Shown: positions 24,440 to 38,749 of the stretch, one piece after another
Layout of the letters: the number at the start of each line of letters is the position of its first letter
How positions within the stretch are numbered: position 1 is the stretch's first letter
NCBI RefSeq assembly: GCF_900496995.4
Contig: NC_044029.1
Location: 3,782,001 to 3,846,000, forward strand
Reading direction: 5' to 3'
DNA: 64,000 nt
Source of the DNA: Aquila chrysaetos chrysaetos
Taxonomy: Eukaryota; Chordata; Aves; Accipitriformes; Accipitridae
Made by a program: the position numbers and the translations under genes
The notes under the pieces: model-generated
What the model was told of the DNA's origin: nothing
What the model saw: only the letters and a program-made list of their open reading frames with translations
Databases searched by the model: none

Positions 24440-27400
24440 ATGCCGAGATACACGGTGCACGTCCGAGGAGAATGGCTGGCAGTGCCGTGCCTAAACTCCA
24501 CAAACACAATTGGGTGGCTAGGAAAGGAAGCTGTGAGACGGTACATGAAGAACAAACCTGACAACGGGGGATTTGCCTCGGTGGAAGAAGTAAAATTTTA
24601 CATTCGAAGGTGCAAGGGACTTGGCTTGCTGGATCTTGATGATGCAGTGGAGGATGCTCTAGAGGACAATGAATTTGTTGAAGTTGGTAAGCAAAACCTT
24701 AAGCAATGCATCGCAGAGTGACCATGTTGGCATCTGAGTCAGCAAACTGTCCTTTAGTTTATCTAAAATTGCGTCTGAGAGAGCCTCTACGATTTTTATG
24801 GGAAAATATCAAAATGCACCGTGTTTTTAAGTATAGAACTATAGGTATAGAAGCTACAGGATTCTATATACATCATTTGTATATGATATCATATATGCTA
24901 TATGATTGTATGGGATATGGAGCATATGTCCGAGGGTTGCGCAGCTCTTTTGCCTTTAGAGTACCTTAAATAAACTACATAGTCCCTTGTTATTTTCCTA
25001 GAAGCATACAAATAGATTTGGGGCTGCTAACTGCAAATTGGAATTCTTACTGGTGTGTATTGCAATGAATAACAAGTTCATTTATAAGAAGAATACAATT
25101 TAATCCTCTTCATGTTTATTTGCATATTTCTTCTAGTTATAGAAGGAGATATAATGTCTCCAGATTTCATACCATCTCAGCCAGAAGGAGTTCATTTGTA
25201 TCCTTGTTTGAGCATTATGTGAACTTTTTTTATAATTCCAGATTTATAATTCCCTAGATTTCCCTGGATTTTTAGTGTTCCTTCATTCTTAAAACACATT
25301 GCCAGCTGTAATCGAATGGTCACTGCCTGTGAAATTCTGTCTGCCCTTCATTTTCCTTTACAAAACTTTCAGATACAGCAAATACCGAGAACCAGAACAG
25401 GTACGAATTGCCAATGATTTTACAACTTCGTAACAAATCCTGCTATTTACCAGCGCATGCTGAGAGTTCAGCCCCTGCAGCATTCACAAGAGCAGGGGCT
25501 GTTAGATTGGCTGGGACTAGGAATCTAAATTATTGTGCTTATTATCTAAAAATGTGCTTATTATGTTTTTGTTAACGAGTTCCTATCTTACAAATAAGTG
25601 TGAGTGAGCTTCCTGTCATTGCTGAGTTTGGACTCTGTTTTTTTCTTTTATTGTGATTATTAAGCAACTTTATACGTATCTCAAACTAAAAGGTGCTTCT
25701 TTGGTGTAGTATATTTTTTTAGATGGCAACAGCTTAACAACAGAGGACTTGGTCAATTTAGGAAAGGGGCTCTACAAGATAAAGGTAAAGATACTGAACA
25801 AATGCAGCGAAAAATTACTTGTTTATCTTTTTACAATTAAACTTAAATAATGATAGATAAACTTACATTTAAACTGTTTTAGCTCACACCTGAAGCTGAA
25901 GCTAGAGTCAAACAATCACGAGAAGTGATTGAAAGGATTGTAAAGGAACAGACAGGTAAATATTTTTACCTCTAATTATTAAGTGTTTAGAAAACTTCAT
26001 CAGGTTCCCTCCTTAACCAGCAGTGTACGTTTCTTGCAGTTGTTTATGGAATCACCACGGGGTTTGGGAAGTTTGCCAGGACTGTCATCCCAAACAATAA
26101 GCTGAGGTAAATGGTGTGTGCGGCTTTCTCCATCCTTTCTTTTCAGGAAAGGGAGATGAGGGAGCAGTTTGACCCTGTACGTGTATACTCTGTGGTTAGG
26201 TGAGAGGACTGCTTCAGTATTTCCCTTTGCTTTGTGCAAAATAAAACCTGACAAGACTTATTTGGGTTTTTACATTTTTTTTATTTTTTTTTTTTTCCAC
26301 AGGGAGCTTCAAGTGAACTTGGTTCGTTCGCATTCTGCAGGTAATAAGAAATCACTTAGTGTTTTTCCCTTTTCTGCTGCTGTTGGTAGTGGGTTAGTAA
26401 CCAAGAGGGTTACTGTTTCAGGTGTGGGGAAACCTTTGAGCCCAGAGAGATCTCGCATGCTGTTGGCGCTGAGGATCAATGTCCTAGCAAAAGGATACAG
26501 TGGAATATCCCTAGAAACGCTCCAGCAAGTTATTGAAGCATTTAATGGTAAAAAGATATTTAAAGAAAATCCCCCTTTCCCCCTTTTTTTTTCTTCTTTT
26601 AACTCTTTCATTAAAGGGTGTAGCTCAATGGATCAAGCTATGGATGTTGGTCTTTTGACTTGGTAGTTGTTAGAGACCAGAACCAAAGCTTGGCTGTGAC
26701 CAGTCCTGTAGAAGGTCATGGCTAGAGACCGTTCCTCTGCTGAAGAACATGGGATGTGAGCCGAAGTGACACAAAAGGCTGAGAGAAAGGGATGCAACAG
26801 GCAGAAGTTTGGGAAATGAACCTCTAAGACGTCAAGTAATTCAAGACTAAGCTTGACTGAGAGCATGACTCTGACTCTGGGCAAGCTCTTCTATAAAGGC
26901 TCAAGTCTCTAACTTTTGTCCTGTCGCATGTGCCACCATTTTTTGGGATGCCAGGATTTTTGGGTGGGGCTGTTACCACGTAGAAAACTGTATGTATTGG
27001 TGTTTGTCGAACAGACCCCTTTGAGCAGCACCTAGTTTTGTGTTTGTTTTTTTCTCTGTGCTGTGTTGCTCTCTGTTGCTCTCTCCTCCTCCTCCTCCTC
27101 CTCCCACAGCAGGTGAAGGAGCTGCAATTCAGTGTTTAACTCTGTGAAAGAAAAGAAACAGACTGTTCCCTTCCCTGCTTTTTCCACATTTCCGTGGGCT
27201 CCGTTTCTTCATTTCTACATGTTCAGTGCTCAGAGGGCTGGGGTAGGGGGAAGAGGGCTTAAAGATGGCTTGTAGGAGTTACCTGATGTTTAGTGGAGTG
27301 AGGAATGAAGAGGTAGCTTTGTCCGCACCAGGTGGTCATCCTGTGATGAAGAGTTGAGAAATGATGTTTTACCTGCCTGGCTGCAGATGCAATCACTCTG

Positions 27401-30400
27401 GGCTGTGGTCCCCCCACTCCAAAACCAAATGCAGAACTAAATGCAGAAGAGAATTGATTTCTTTACAAACTGCAGCTAGCCTTCAAGCAGGGGCAAATCC
27501 TAGTCTGCAATGAGAGTAGTCCTGTTGGTGCCATTGACCACGATTGCAAGATGTTACCACACCGTGACCACACTGATGTGCTGGCTTCTCTGTTTTCCAA
27601 GGAGTGTATCGAGGGGAAGCTCTAACAGGAGTTGTTTTTGTTTTCTTTCTAGCATCCTGCCTTCCTTATATCCCTGAGAAAGGGACAGTTGGAGCCAGTG
27701 GAGACTTGGCCCCCCTCTCTCATCTTGCTCTGGGATTAATTGGAGAGGGAAAGATGTGGTCCCCAAAGAGTGGCTGGGCTGATGCTAAATATGTAAGACT
27801 CGTGCAGCTCATTGCTTTTTTCCTGCTTGCTGGCTCATTTGCCAAATTGCCTGTCACTTTGAGAGAGAGCGAGCTTTTGCTCAGATTAGGAACAGGTAAA
27901 AGCCTTTGGTTTTTTTGTACCAGTTTGAACTGGGACTAGGTTGCCTCTACCTTGAGGAAGGTGGGTCCATGAGAATGGAATAACTGACTCATCTGTCACT
28001 GGAGCAGATAGAATATACAGCACGTTATTAAGTCCTTAAAGAAATACCATGCCGTAGTATAGCAATACAAGACACTGCAGTGACATCAGTTAGGACCTGG
28101 AGAGAGGGACAGGATGTGATATCAGCCTTGAAAGAACTGTTTCTACATCTTCAGCTCCATAAACATCAACACTGTTCCAACAAACCCAAGATTACCTCTC
28201 AAATTCAAAACTTCAGGCACTGAGAGTGACTGGAGATTTATTGGAGGCAGAAACTTATCAGTAAAATTTCTACTGATTTTATAATGGCTTTAAGTGAATA
28301 CACAGGTTTAGACATTTCATTTTTGATAGATTAACTAGGGTTACAGGGAACCTTTATAGCATCTTCCTTTACAAGATGGAAGCTTTACGATGGAATTAAT
28401 TTTTAATTAACTGTTATTCTGTCAATAACACATCAGCAGATTGATCTAGTGTTGAATATCTCCAAGTCTGGCCCCTCTGGAGTCTTTCATGGTAGTTTGT
28501 TCTGCTACACCTATCACTTCTGTCCATGAATATTTGAACACCAAATTTATTCATGGATTGATAGCTGTACCATCGCTGTAGGTTGGAGAAATACTGAGAA
28601 CTACACAGGGAGAGTAGGGAAGAAGCAGGCCAGGGTGTTGTGGACCTTTGGGACCAGAAGTTACCTTTGTACACTCTGAGATGTGTTACCTCTTCAGTTA
28701 GAAAGGTTGAGAGGACTCTAATCAGAATCAAAGTTACACCTTTCCCCCATTTCCCACGAGAGCGATTGCCCTATGGAATAGACATGTATAGAATAAACTG
28801 AGTAGGACTCTTCCTGTCATTAGAGATTTTCTGTAGAAAGGGTTAGGGAATCATTTATGAAGAAGGAATAGTTTATGCAAGCCAAACGTGCTATGAGGCA
28901 GGGCATAGGCCGAACTACATTCCCAAGATGTTTCCAGCCTTCTCTCCTATTACTCTCTCCCATTACTCTCTCCCATCAGCTAATACATGGTAGATGTTAA
29001 TGGGCTGTGACAGTATCTCCCTTCAGCGTTCCTACTACCTTCTTTTACTGGCACTGGGAAATGAGGTGCTAGCTTGGAAGCCCCAAAATGCTGTCTTTTA
29101 TTTAGCCCAGCAGAAAAAAATATTTTAAATGTTTGTGATATAAAGCCTTTTTTTCTCCCTTCACTTAAGGAATTTGTTAATATTTTTATTTATGGAAACA
29201 TTCATGATTTAAAAGTTTTGGTGGCTGAATTACTAAAAAACATTTTTCATTAATTACCTTGTCATTAAACACCTTCACAGGTCCTGGAAGCCCATGGTCT
29301 GAGACCAATTACCTTGAAACCAAAAGAGGTAATAAAGTATAATGATGCCAGCTGATGAAAAACAATCATAGTCAATCACTAGTTGCTTTATACTTAATAA
29401 TTTCAGCCTGAAATGAATTAACAGTCATTTTAAACCAAGCTTCAGAATGATATTAATGAAGTATTATCAGGAGTGGGATCCACCTCTCCTAGTGTCACCC
29501 TGCTTGACTTGAGATGTCAGACCCAAGCTTGATGTGTAGATTGGCCCTGTGGTCGGTGGAAAGAGATGGGCATCTTCAGAAAACACACTACATCATCCTG
29601 AAGCAGCTGTCTAAGAAGCCCTCTCAAGCTACCTGTCTGCCCTTTGACCATAACAGGAGCTCAGATGACTGACTTGAGCCAGGTATCTGACTCCGAGATC
29701 ATTAAAACTAGGTGAGATGAATCTCACTCCAAGTATTAAATTTTATGTGGGAACACAACAGATTGGAGGGCTGTGGAGCGCTCTGGTAAGGGGCCTCAGT
29801 AGCTGCAAAACAGCACCAGGAGCAAGAAGCCAAATCCAGTGTCTCCTAAACGCAAATGGAAGGTTCCCATGGGTCTCATGTTTATTTAGAACAAAACTGA
29901 AGCTAGTTCTAACTGAACTCAACAAATCTTTTAAAGCAGTTATAACTTCTAATGCTGTTTTAATTCTCCACTTCCTTATTATGATTGGTTTTCGCACTCC
30001 TCATGCTCATAACTTCTTTGGTTTAACTAATAACTTAAGAAATTAATAAAAATAGCATTCCATTTCCCCAGAACTGGAAAAGAATACAGATTTCCTGTAC
30101 TTTTCTTGCTTAAGCTTGAAATAACATGAAATAAACCTCTTGCTTGGAACTACTGGAGCTGAGTTAGTAGGGTCATGACCATTGACAATTTATGTAGCAA
30201 AGATGCCCAGTCCAGCTGTGTATTTTATGATTTCAGGATGATCCAGGAAGCTGAGCAAAGGTCTTTTAACTCATTCATATGAGAAGGAGAATTATCACAG
30301 AGATGGGGAATTACCACAGTCTGTGGAATAGCTGCAATGAATTTGCTTAACATCTGCTCTCTCTTTGAAGGGTCTGGCTCTCATCAATGGGACACAAATG

Positions 30401-33400
30401 ATCACCTCGCTGGGATGCGAAGCAGTTGAAAGAGCTGGTGCTATTGCTAGACAAGCTGACATAATAGCTGCCCTTACACTTGAAGTCTTGAAGGGTACAA
30501 CAAGGGCCTTTGACACTGGTGCGTACTGGGCCTTTCCTGTCTGTTTGCTTAACAGCTGTTGACAAGAGAAACAAAACCTAACAGTCTAACTTGTTTTATT
30601 AGATATCCACGCAGTTCGCCCACATCGAGGGCAGGCTGAAGTAGCGTTTCGATTCAGGTCCCTTCTAGATTCTGACCATCATCCATCAGAAATAGCAGGT
30701 GAACAATCTTAACCTTCACCCTTTCAGGTTACACAGGTCTAGCTGGATCTTTAGGCAGTAGCCCATATGCTTTTGTGTGAGGAATATTTAGTTTTTTCCT
30801 CCCTTGTTCCTTCTAGAGAGCCATAGATTCTGTGACCGAGTTCAGGACGCGTACACGATGCGCTGCTGCCCTCAGGTAAAAACTGACTTTTATTTCCTTT
30901 CATAGCACTAGATAAATGATGGTGAAGTTCCCCCACCAAAAATACTGTCAACTGTGCATTGTCTGACTCCATTAGAGGAAGTGGTTTTATTTTGCTTCTC
31001 CCTCACTTCAAAGTTAATATGAATTGATCCTATGCACGCACCCATCAGGCAGCATCTAGCAAAGCTGTGTTCAGATCTGAAAGCGGCCAAGTGTTGGAAG
31101 CAGAGGAAGGTGCTGGTTTCTACTCTTGCAGGCTTTTTAGGGCATTTATTCTGCATTGATGCTAAGACCATGAACTGGGGAAAGGTGTTTCTGGAAGCAG
31201 CCAGAGTGATAGGTTGTTCCTCAACCTATAGTATCTCTAACGTACTGGAAGAACTCAACCCTGTCAGTTTTAACATGAGCAAAGCTATTAAATCAGTGGA
31301 ATTAATGAAAGTTAATTAATGAGAGTTTTTGTTTTCTATGGGGGCTTTGTAAGGTTACGTCTCTCCTAATAACACTTTGGCCTCTGAAAAAGTATCTTAT
31401 CTTCCATTTAGGGTAAACCAACCCAAACAAGTAAAGAATAACATATTTGGATTACCCTATTAGCAATGCTGTCATAATAATAGTAAATAGAGTCTTTCAG
31501 GTGTCTAGGATGTGTAGTGTCCCACAGTGATGCTCCTGATTTTAAGAGCAAATACAAGACCATCTTCATGTGTGGATGTAGAGACTGGGATGATGGGAAA
31601 GAGGGTGCCTGCAGCTTGGTTAGCAACCTGAAGATGAACTAAGTGTAGATACTAAGCTCAGGTGCTAATGTCTTTTGTTCTAGGTCCACGGAGTTGTAAA
31701 TGATACAATTGCTTTTGTGAAGGACATCATGACAACTGAAATCAATAGTGCCACGGACAACCCTGTATCTTTTTGACGACTTTATTTCTATGGAAAATGT
31801 TGCTTGGCCTTTTTTATCCTTTTCTTCTATACAATTATTTGCATAGGAGGCAAAAAAGTCGTAGCTGGCTTCAGTCAATAACTACCATTGGTTGCAACAG
31901 CAACCTCTCTTCCTTTCTCCGCGTCGGCACTGGTGCATGCAAGTGTGTGTTGGGGCAAGGAAACCACGTGTGCATGCAGTTTAGTGCATGTTAAATGTTT
32001 CCTAGATGAGAATCTATACACTTATATTGAATATGTGGATAGATGGGACCTGGCAACCAAATGGACATAGGCGGATGGTGGCTTGTATGACACATCTGTT
32101 GGTGCAGCATGAGTGAAACCTGCACTATAGAGCAAGATTTGCACTCAGTCAGGGAAGGCAGCCAAAATGCGTGTGGCCGGTAAACCTCCTCATGGCTCAG
32201 CCTGGTAAACTCTGGGCACAGTTCTTGCACTGGTGCTGAGCAAGCCTGGATTCCCCTCAGCAGTATAATGATGCTATACACGACACCGCATCCATAGCTG
32301 ATAAGTGTTACAGCTTGTAGCCTGTCTAAAATTGTATCTGCCATGGAGAGAATCTACCAAGGAACTGAGAAACTATGCTAGGATCTGAACACATGTGTTT
32401 CTTTGCACCCCTCCCTGCCCCTGATCAAAGACCTCATTTTATGTAGCCTATTTGAAAAAATGGGAGAACTGAGATTGGGTCTTCATTTTCTGAAAAGTGA
32501 ACATGCGGATGTAATATAATGTGCTTGCAAATAAAAGCCTATTAGCGCAAACATTCCTTCAGTTAAGATATTCTGATTACTAACAGATATCTGACACATA
32601 TTTCACTCACGTTGGCTCCCTAACTTCTCCTTAAAGATGGTGTTTGCTGAAAGAGCAGAGACCATTTCTGGAGGAAATTTTCATGGTGAATATCCTGCAA
32701 AGGTAATTAAGCATTTGGAGAAAGAAAAAAAACCTTGTAGTTTCTGTTTTGTTTGTTTCTGTCATCTGGGTTAATGAGATCTTCTTTTATAGGCTCTAGA
32801 CTATTTGGCAATTGGGGTGCACGAACTTGCTGCAATAAGTGAAAGAAGAATTGAGAGGCTCTGCAACCCCTCGCTCAGCGAACTGCCTGCATTTTTAGTC
32901 ACGGAAGGAGGTCTGAACTCTGGCTTCATGATTGCACACTGTACGGCAGCTGCCCTGGGTGAGTGCTTGAGCAATATCATCAAGAGAGCAAGCTAGAAAG
33001 ACCAATTTATATCAAGGTAGTTGTAATTTGGTAGTAGATACAAAGGGATCTCACTCTTGTTTTCCATCTCTTCTCCATGTGCTTTGTGCTGTCTGGGTGC
33101 AAAGTTTGAGTGTTGAGCCCAGCTGCAGTTGTTTCAGCTCGGCATTCTTTATTCTGCACTGATCCATGGGCATGTTTAGCATTCTGAGCATGCAAACCCT
33201 TAGGTGGACTTTGGTGGGAATGCTTGCCTGCTTGCATCTTTATGGGATTGGCAGGGAGCGCTCCGATTTAGAGTCACCAACACAAGAGCTGTGGTTGAAA
33301 TCAGTGACAGCTCTGTACCCGGGAGCCTGTAAATCAGCTCAGACAGGGCTGTAATTAACAGCAAACACTGCAGGCAACAAACATACATCTGTCTGAGCCA

Positions 33401-36400
33401 CTCTGCTGAACCTAGAACCTCTGCTTGAATAGTTATGGTCTGTATGCAAGGGATACCTCTATTCCTTACTTCTCACTAGCACAGGGACAGCACTTGTCTC
33501 AAAGCTGAGCCTGATACCCTCAGTACTTGGTGTCTCCATTTGATGGGCAGGTCTGTACATCAATATCAGACTCCACAGTCCTCGGGAGACTGGTGTTCCT
33601 GGGGCTGGTTATCGGAGGAGCACACTGAAAATAAGCATTATACATTTTTCCTCTAGTACTCATGACTAAGGCAAGAAGAAGCCTGCTGGCCCCTGGGATA
33701 TTACAGTTCATAGGTTCAGGAAAGCATGAGCCAATATAAAGATAAACATGCTATGAGTAGAGAGTAAATTATAAGAGATGCAAACAGACAAAGGAACAGA
33801 GGATGTTGGGTAAATGTGTAGATAAACATCCTGCAGAAAAAAAAAAAGTCAATGAACTAAATTGATATAATAAAGGAACCTTGCCTAGAGGCCATTTTGG
33901 GAATTGGGGCTGGAAAAGGAGCTGAAGTGTTTGTCCTCATGTTCGAAGGCTGGAAACTTTTCCTTTTGGCTGGGCAGAGTTTAGGATGCCTCTAGGCCTT
34001 AGCTGTTGCTTGGCTTCAGGTTTTGCAGCTCAGTTCCGCAATCTGGAGCAAGAGATTCTGGGGTGTTCGTGGTCTCTGCTGCAGGGAATGAAAATGACAG
34101 CCCTGCCTCCTAACTCATTGCTGCACTGACAGCAGGAATCCATGGGTTAAAACCATCTTCCCCTGGACAAAATAGCCAGGAATTTATCTAAAAGTGAAGT
34201 TTGAGCTCTCTTTTTTGTTGTTGTTTTTAAACAAGGTATTACTAATGTTTTTAAAGTTGCTCTGCCAGTTTCGAAGGTGTTTGTGTACCAGCTAATGTTG
34301 TTCACTCCTAGGGTTAATAGATCAAGCTGCAAAAAATTTGCAGATGTTTTGCAATGCCTCTGGATGTGTCTCTCCCTTCCTCTCTGGTAGGACTGTGCCT
34401 GCCAGACCCAACTGTTTGCAGGAGCCACATGCAGCCTCTCTGGGACCTGCTGTTGCCTGCCTGAATGTGCCAGCTGGGCTCTGGCCCTGGACTGTGTCAC
34501 TCCAGCCTATTTGCAATTGGTGTCACCACCTCTCTGTTGCTCTTGTTGCTTTTCTGAAGCCCCTAATTTGGTGAGGATGTTATGCAGCGTCCTGCGGGGC
34601 TTTAGAAAGAGAAGGTCTGCGTGCAGCCAGAGCACTGTGAATGCAGGCTTGGTTTCTTCTCTTCTAAAGAGCAATTCGCAATCTCAAATTGTCATCAGAT
34701 GGTGCCTACAACCCTTCCGGCAGCCAAATTCCCCTTGCTTTTGGGTGCAGCTTGAGAGACTTACTCCAGGTCTCGCACCCAGCTTTCAAAGCCAGAGTGC
34801 TCCCACCCTCAGGGGTGTGTGCGCCCAGAGCAGGGACATGACCAGCCTTGTAGCGAGGCAAGGAGTGTGGGAGAGGGTTTGTGCCATGCTCCCACAGCAT
34901 CATGGAGCAAGTTCTGCAAGTGCCTCAGCTCCGATGAGAAGAGACAAGATGCTGATCTCTAGCTCTCTTCTTGAAACCAGGGTAGGGGCAGTATCTGTGA
35001 CTGAAAACAGAGGGAACCAATGCTTTTTACAAAGAGTTGTCTTGAAGTAACAGGCAAGACCAGGCTTGTATTTCAATTATGTTGTCCACTCTTTTTCTTC
35101 AGTTTCCATTGGGCCTTTGAGCCAGAGCAATTCAACCCCAGAGATGAGGGAGGAGTGAGCAGTCTTTCTATATTTGGTTAATATTTGCATCTAAAGACTG
35201 ATATTGGTTACTGTTTTCAGAGGCAATGGTAGTTTTCAAGGTGTTTATTACAAATTACTCAGTCCAGGTAAAACATCGAAGCGTTCTCAAAAGAGGAGCA
35301 ATAGTTGGACCTGAGGTGGTGGACGGGCTCTTTGCTCCAGGTTAGCCATTACTTCTGCTGTCTCATGCCCATTCTGTCCTACATTCATTTTTGCAGTTTC
35401 TGAGAACAAAGCCTTGTGCCACCCCTCTTCTGTGGATTCTCTCTCAACCAGTGCTGCTACGGAGGATCATGTGTCCATGGGAGGATGGGCTGCAAGAAAA
35501 GCTTTGAGAGTTATTGAACATGTGGAACAAGGTAAAATTAAAATGCTGATTTCCAGACAGACCTTATGTATGCAACTAGGTGAAGACATTAGTGGCATTC
35601 TTTTTAGATCTATTTTAAGAAAAAAGGAGTTAATGCATCTGAAAGAACTATCTAAAAAATACTATATTAAATGCATACTTTTACAAGCATTTGGATCTTT
35701 CTAACAGAAAATGAGGTAAATCTAGCACTGTTTCTTGTGAAAAGCTACTCAGGACACTCAGCAAAACTTTCCTCTCTTGCTTACGAGGACAGATTGCTCT
35801 CTTGCTTTTTATTTATTTATTTATTTGGCAGATGGTGTGCTTAGATACAGATGTCAGCTGTTAGTGGGAGAGCAGAGCAATACACAGCACACAAATACTG
35901 AACTCACTTGCCCACTTAAGTTTATACATATGAGTGCTCTGAAGACTTATTTCTCTGCACATAAAAAAATGTATTTCTATAGAACTAAGTTTGAGAAACC
36001 ATGTGTTTCAACAGCGTGCTGAGAAACAGCGTGTCCTAGACCCAGTTGTTTCACTCAGTTCCTTGGGTGAATTGGCTCGTGAAAATGAGCAACTAATGCC
36101 AATAATGATCAGGTGTGAGGTGGGCAGATACAGCGCACACTTCTCCAGACAGAATATTCTCCTCTAGAGCTCTGTAATTTTACTGGTGCTTTCACATGGG
36201 CTCTTGCAAGCTTCATAGGCAGAACTTTCTTTTATAGTTCAGGCCCCTTTCTTCTCAGTCCTAAAGAGGTTTTCTGATTTATGAGGGCCATTAATTTGAG
36301 TATTCCAGATACCCTGGAAGGGATTCCTATGGATTTAAGACTGTGGTGACCAGGAGTTCTGGCACACTGAAAGGCCTGTATGGCAGAGCACCCAAAATCT

Positions 36401-38090
36401 GCTTGCTAAAATGCTGGATACTAGCCCCAGCACCATCCATAAAACGATCGATCCAGCTGCTGGGCTGCCTCTCTGGGGTGTGTGAATCCACTGGTCTTTT
36501 CACGTTGCCTGAAACAATATCGTATAAGCCAGAACAAAGGCCAGGGATGGCTTTATAAGGGAAACCTCACCTGGAGCTGTACCTGCTGAAAATCCCTTTC
36601 GCTGTTCTGATTTCCTAGTTCTGGCTATTGAGCTGCTCGCAGCCTGCCAAGGCATTGAATTCCTACGCCCTCTGAGAACGACAACGCCATTGGAGAAGGT
36701 CTACGACCTTGTGCGCTCCGTTGTGAGGTAACATCAGATAAATGCCTCCCCCAGAGGTTACCCGTCTGGAGGCCGGCGACGGTGGTTAATGTTTGGCCAA
36801 TGTTCGCAACGTGTCTCGCTACAGGCCTTGGATGAAGGATCGCTTCATGGCCCCAGACATCGAAGCAGCTCACAGGCTGCTCGTGGAGCAGAAGGTGAGC
36901 GTTGACTTTTCGGCACGGGCAGTAGGACCGTCCTGAGGAGCACGCTGCAGCTCTGCTTTGGAAATAGCCCTCCACGCGTTCACCGGATGGCCTCGCTGAA
37001 AGCACTCCTCTGCCTGGGGCGAACCCACCAGATTTTCTGAGATTTGGTTTTCCTTAGTTTTAGTGGGATGGATTTAGAAATCAGTTCTTAGACTTGCCCT
37101 GTGCACTAAATAGCTTACATTATTAAATCTGGCAGGGTCCAGACATAGGTCCAGCTTTGAATCATTTGAGGGCAGGGTCCTATAACCCCACAGATGTCCA
37201 GAGAAATGGACAGTCTCTCCAGATGGTGATCCTCATTCCTGGGGCAGTGAGCGTTCCCCAGCCTTGAGCCCTTGGGCATGGTCTGGAAGCAATAAGGGGA
37301 TGTGGATGAGGGAATAGCAGTGGTGAAATGTGCTAACCTGGGCCAAGTGTTTGTACAGCTATGGGATCTATCTATTTTATTTGTTTGTAAAACGTAAGTA
37401 ACAGAAGAACTGAGGAGAGTGAGCAAATGGGAGAAGAAACCCCCCCCCCTTTTTTTTTTGCCTTGCAGCTCTGACAGGAGGAAAGACAAAGGAGACTGTA
37501 GAACATTTTCCTTTTCTGCCTTAAACCCCAACCACCATCCCTTCCCTTCTTCTTTGACCATGCCAGAAGCTGTTTTGCTTCCCCGTCCCCTTCATGACCA
37601 AGTGGTTTTGTAGCAAGTGGCAGCGATCCTCTCCCAACTATTGCACACAGAGTATTAACCTGGTAACAAGACAAGGTTTTCTCCTTGAATCCTTTCACCT
37701 TGTCCCCCTGGAGCTGTATCTTTTCCTGTCCCCTGTCAACTCCATCCACATGCTCTTCCCTAAACCTTACTGGCTGCCTCTCTGGCTCTGCTGATTGCAT
37801 ACAGCGTATCTACGGAGGTCTGTAATTCTCACCTCCATCCCAGTAACTCTTCTACAGGGTTTCCTGAACTGGTGCGTTGATGTCTTACCTGACCTTTTGT
37901 TTTGCCTCTGACCCTGCTGTTTCACTTTCTTGTTTCACAGGTGTGGGAAGTGGCTAAACCTTACATTGAAAAGTACAGGAGGGAACACATCCCTGAATCA
38001 AGACCCATTTCACCAACAGCTTTCTCCCTGGGATCACTGGAAATGAATACAGGTGTTAGTCATGACCACAGGCATCAGAATGAACTTTAA
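24440..38090 (+). CDS. HAL: Histidine ammonia-lyase (histidase; spliced, 20 coding exons)
   Basis: This cytosolic enzyme removes ammonia from L-histidine to give trans-urocanate, the first step of histidine breakdown. CDS exons: 24440-24686, 25137-25197, 25373-25400, 25710-25784, 25883-25955, 26040-26106, 26303-26340, 26422-26547, 27653-27792, 29281-29328, 30371-30518, 30603-30698, 30817-30875, 31684-31764, 32637-32702, 32793-32958, 35397-35531, 36619-36727, 36825-36894, 37941-38090. All phases join, giving 660 aa (human 657). The N-terminus [17 protein letters not shown] matches human. The Ala253-Ser254-Gly255 triad, inside [14 protein letters not shown], forms the MIO prosthetic group at the human position. 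Other conserved blocks are [52 protein letters not shown] and [14 protein letters not shown]. The last about 20 residues differ from human ([19 protein letters not shown]). The gene appears intact and converges with AMDHD1. Confidence 0.98.
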
Positions 38091-38718
38091 GACTTGCAGT
38101 CCTCTGGCAGAGAGCAGATCCTTTCCAGGACCTTGCCTGAGGGTGGCCGTTCTACTCGAACTCAATGTGGTTTCTCCAGGTGACCCAAAGGACCTGACCG
38201 TCTAGCTCAGGAGCACATACAGATAGTAGAGAAATATTTCTTCATGTGTGAAAGACAGCTTTGTCATGATAGTGTGGTTTTGACTCAATTACCTGAGCTT
38301 CTGAACACAAAACATTCAGACTCCTGCTGAAACCAGTGGATGTTTTATACAGGGCCTCCTGGATTTGTTTTGTCAGCTCTTCACTTGTTTCCTCTTCATC
38401 TGTGCCAATGATACCAAACAGCCTAGGTTTGACATTCTCACTTGTTTTTTTTTTTCCTTTGGGTAACTGGTGTGGTCCCCTTTGTTCTGCCACAAGCAAA
38501 ATTATCTTTACACTTAATTCTCCTCTCTTTTGCAGATCATATGTGAGGTACAGGTTCTTGTAGAACAAAAGCATCTTTGGAGCAGGTGCTTCACAAATCA
38601 GAAAAGCTGTGTGCATAAAAATGTGCTATGGAGATCATTGCTCCAGAACAAATATATTGTATTCTGGTGATGGACTACACTTAATGCAGCTTTCCAAGAG
38701 CTATGGGCTCACACCTGC

Positions 38719-38728
38719 AATAAATAAA
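38719..38728 (+). terminator. Polyadenylation signals of HAL (two overlapping AATAAA)
   Basis: AATAAATAAA provides two overlapping canonical signals about 630 bp after the HAL stop codon. It is followed by GTAGCAATCTATTTTCCTGTCATGTGTGATG-like T/GT-rich sequence. The 3' UTR is then about 38091-38745. Confidence 0.75.
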
Positions 38729-38749
38729 CTGAGGCTTCACATGCGGCTG

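Noticed and set aside
26617-26650. Possible tRNA-like GGTGTAGCTCAATGGAT string
   Set aside because: Only a D-arm-like string is present; no matching acceptor stem or T-arm follows.
34511-35050. 179-codon + strand frame in HAL intron 16
   Set aside because: It lies inside an intron, has no splice context or family resemblance, and the opposite strand is also open.
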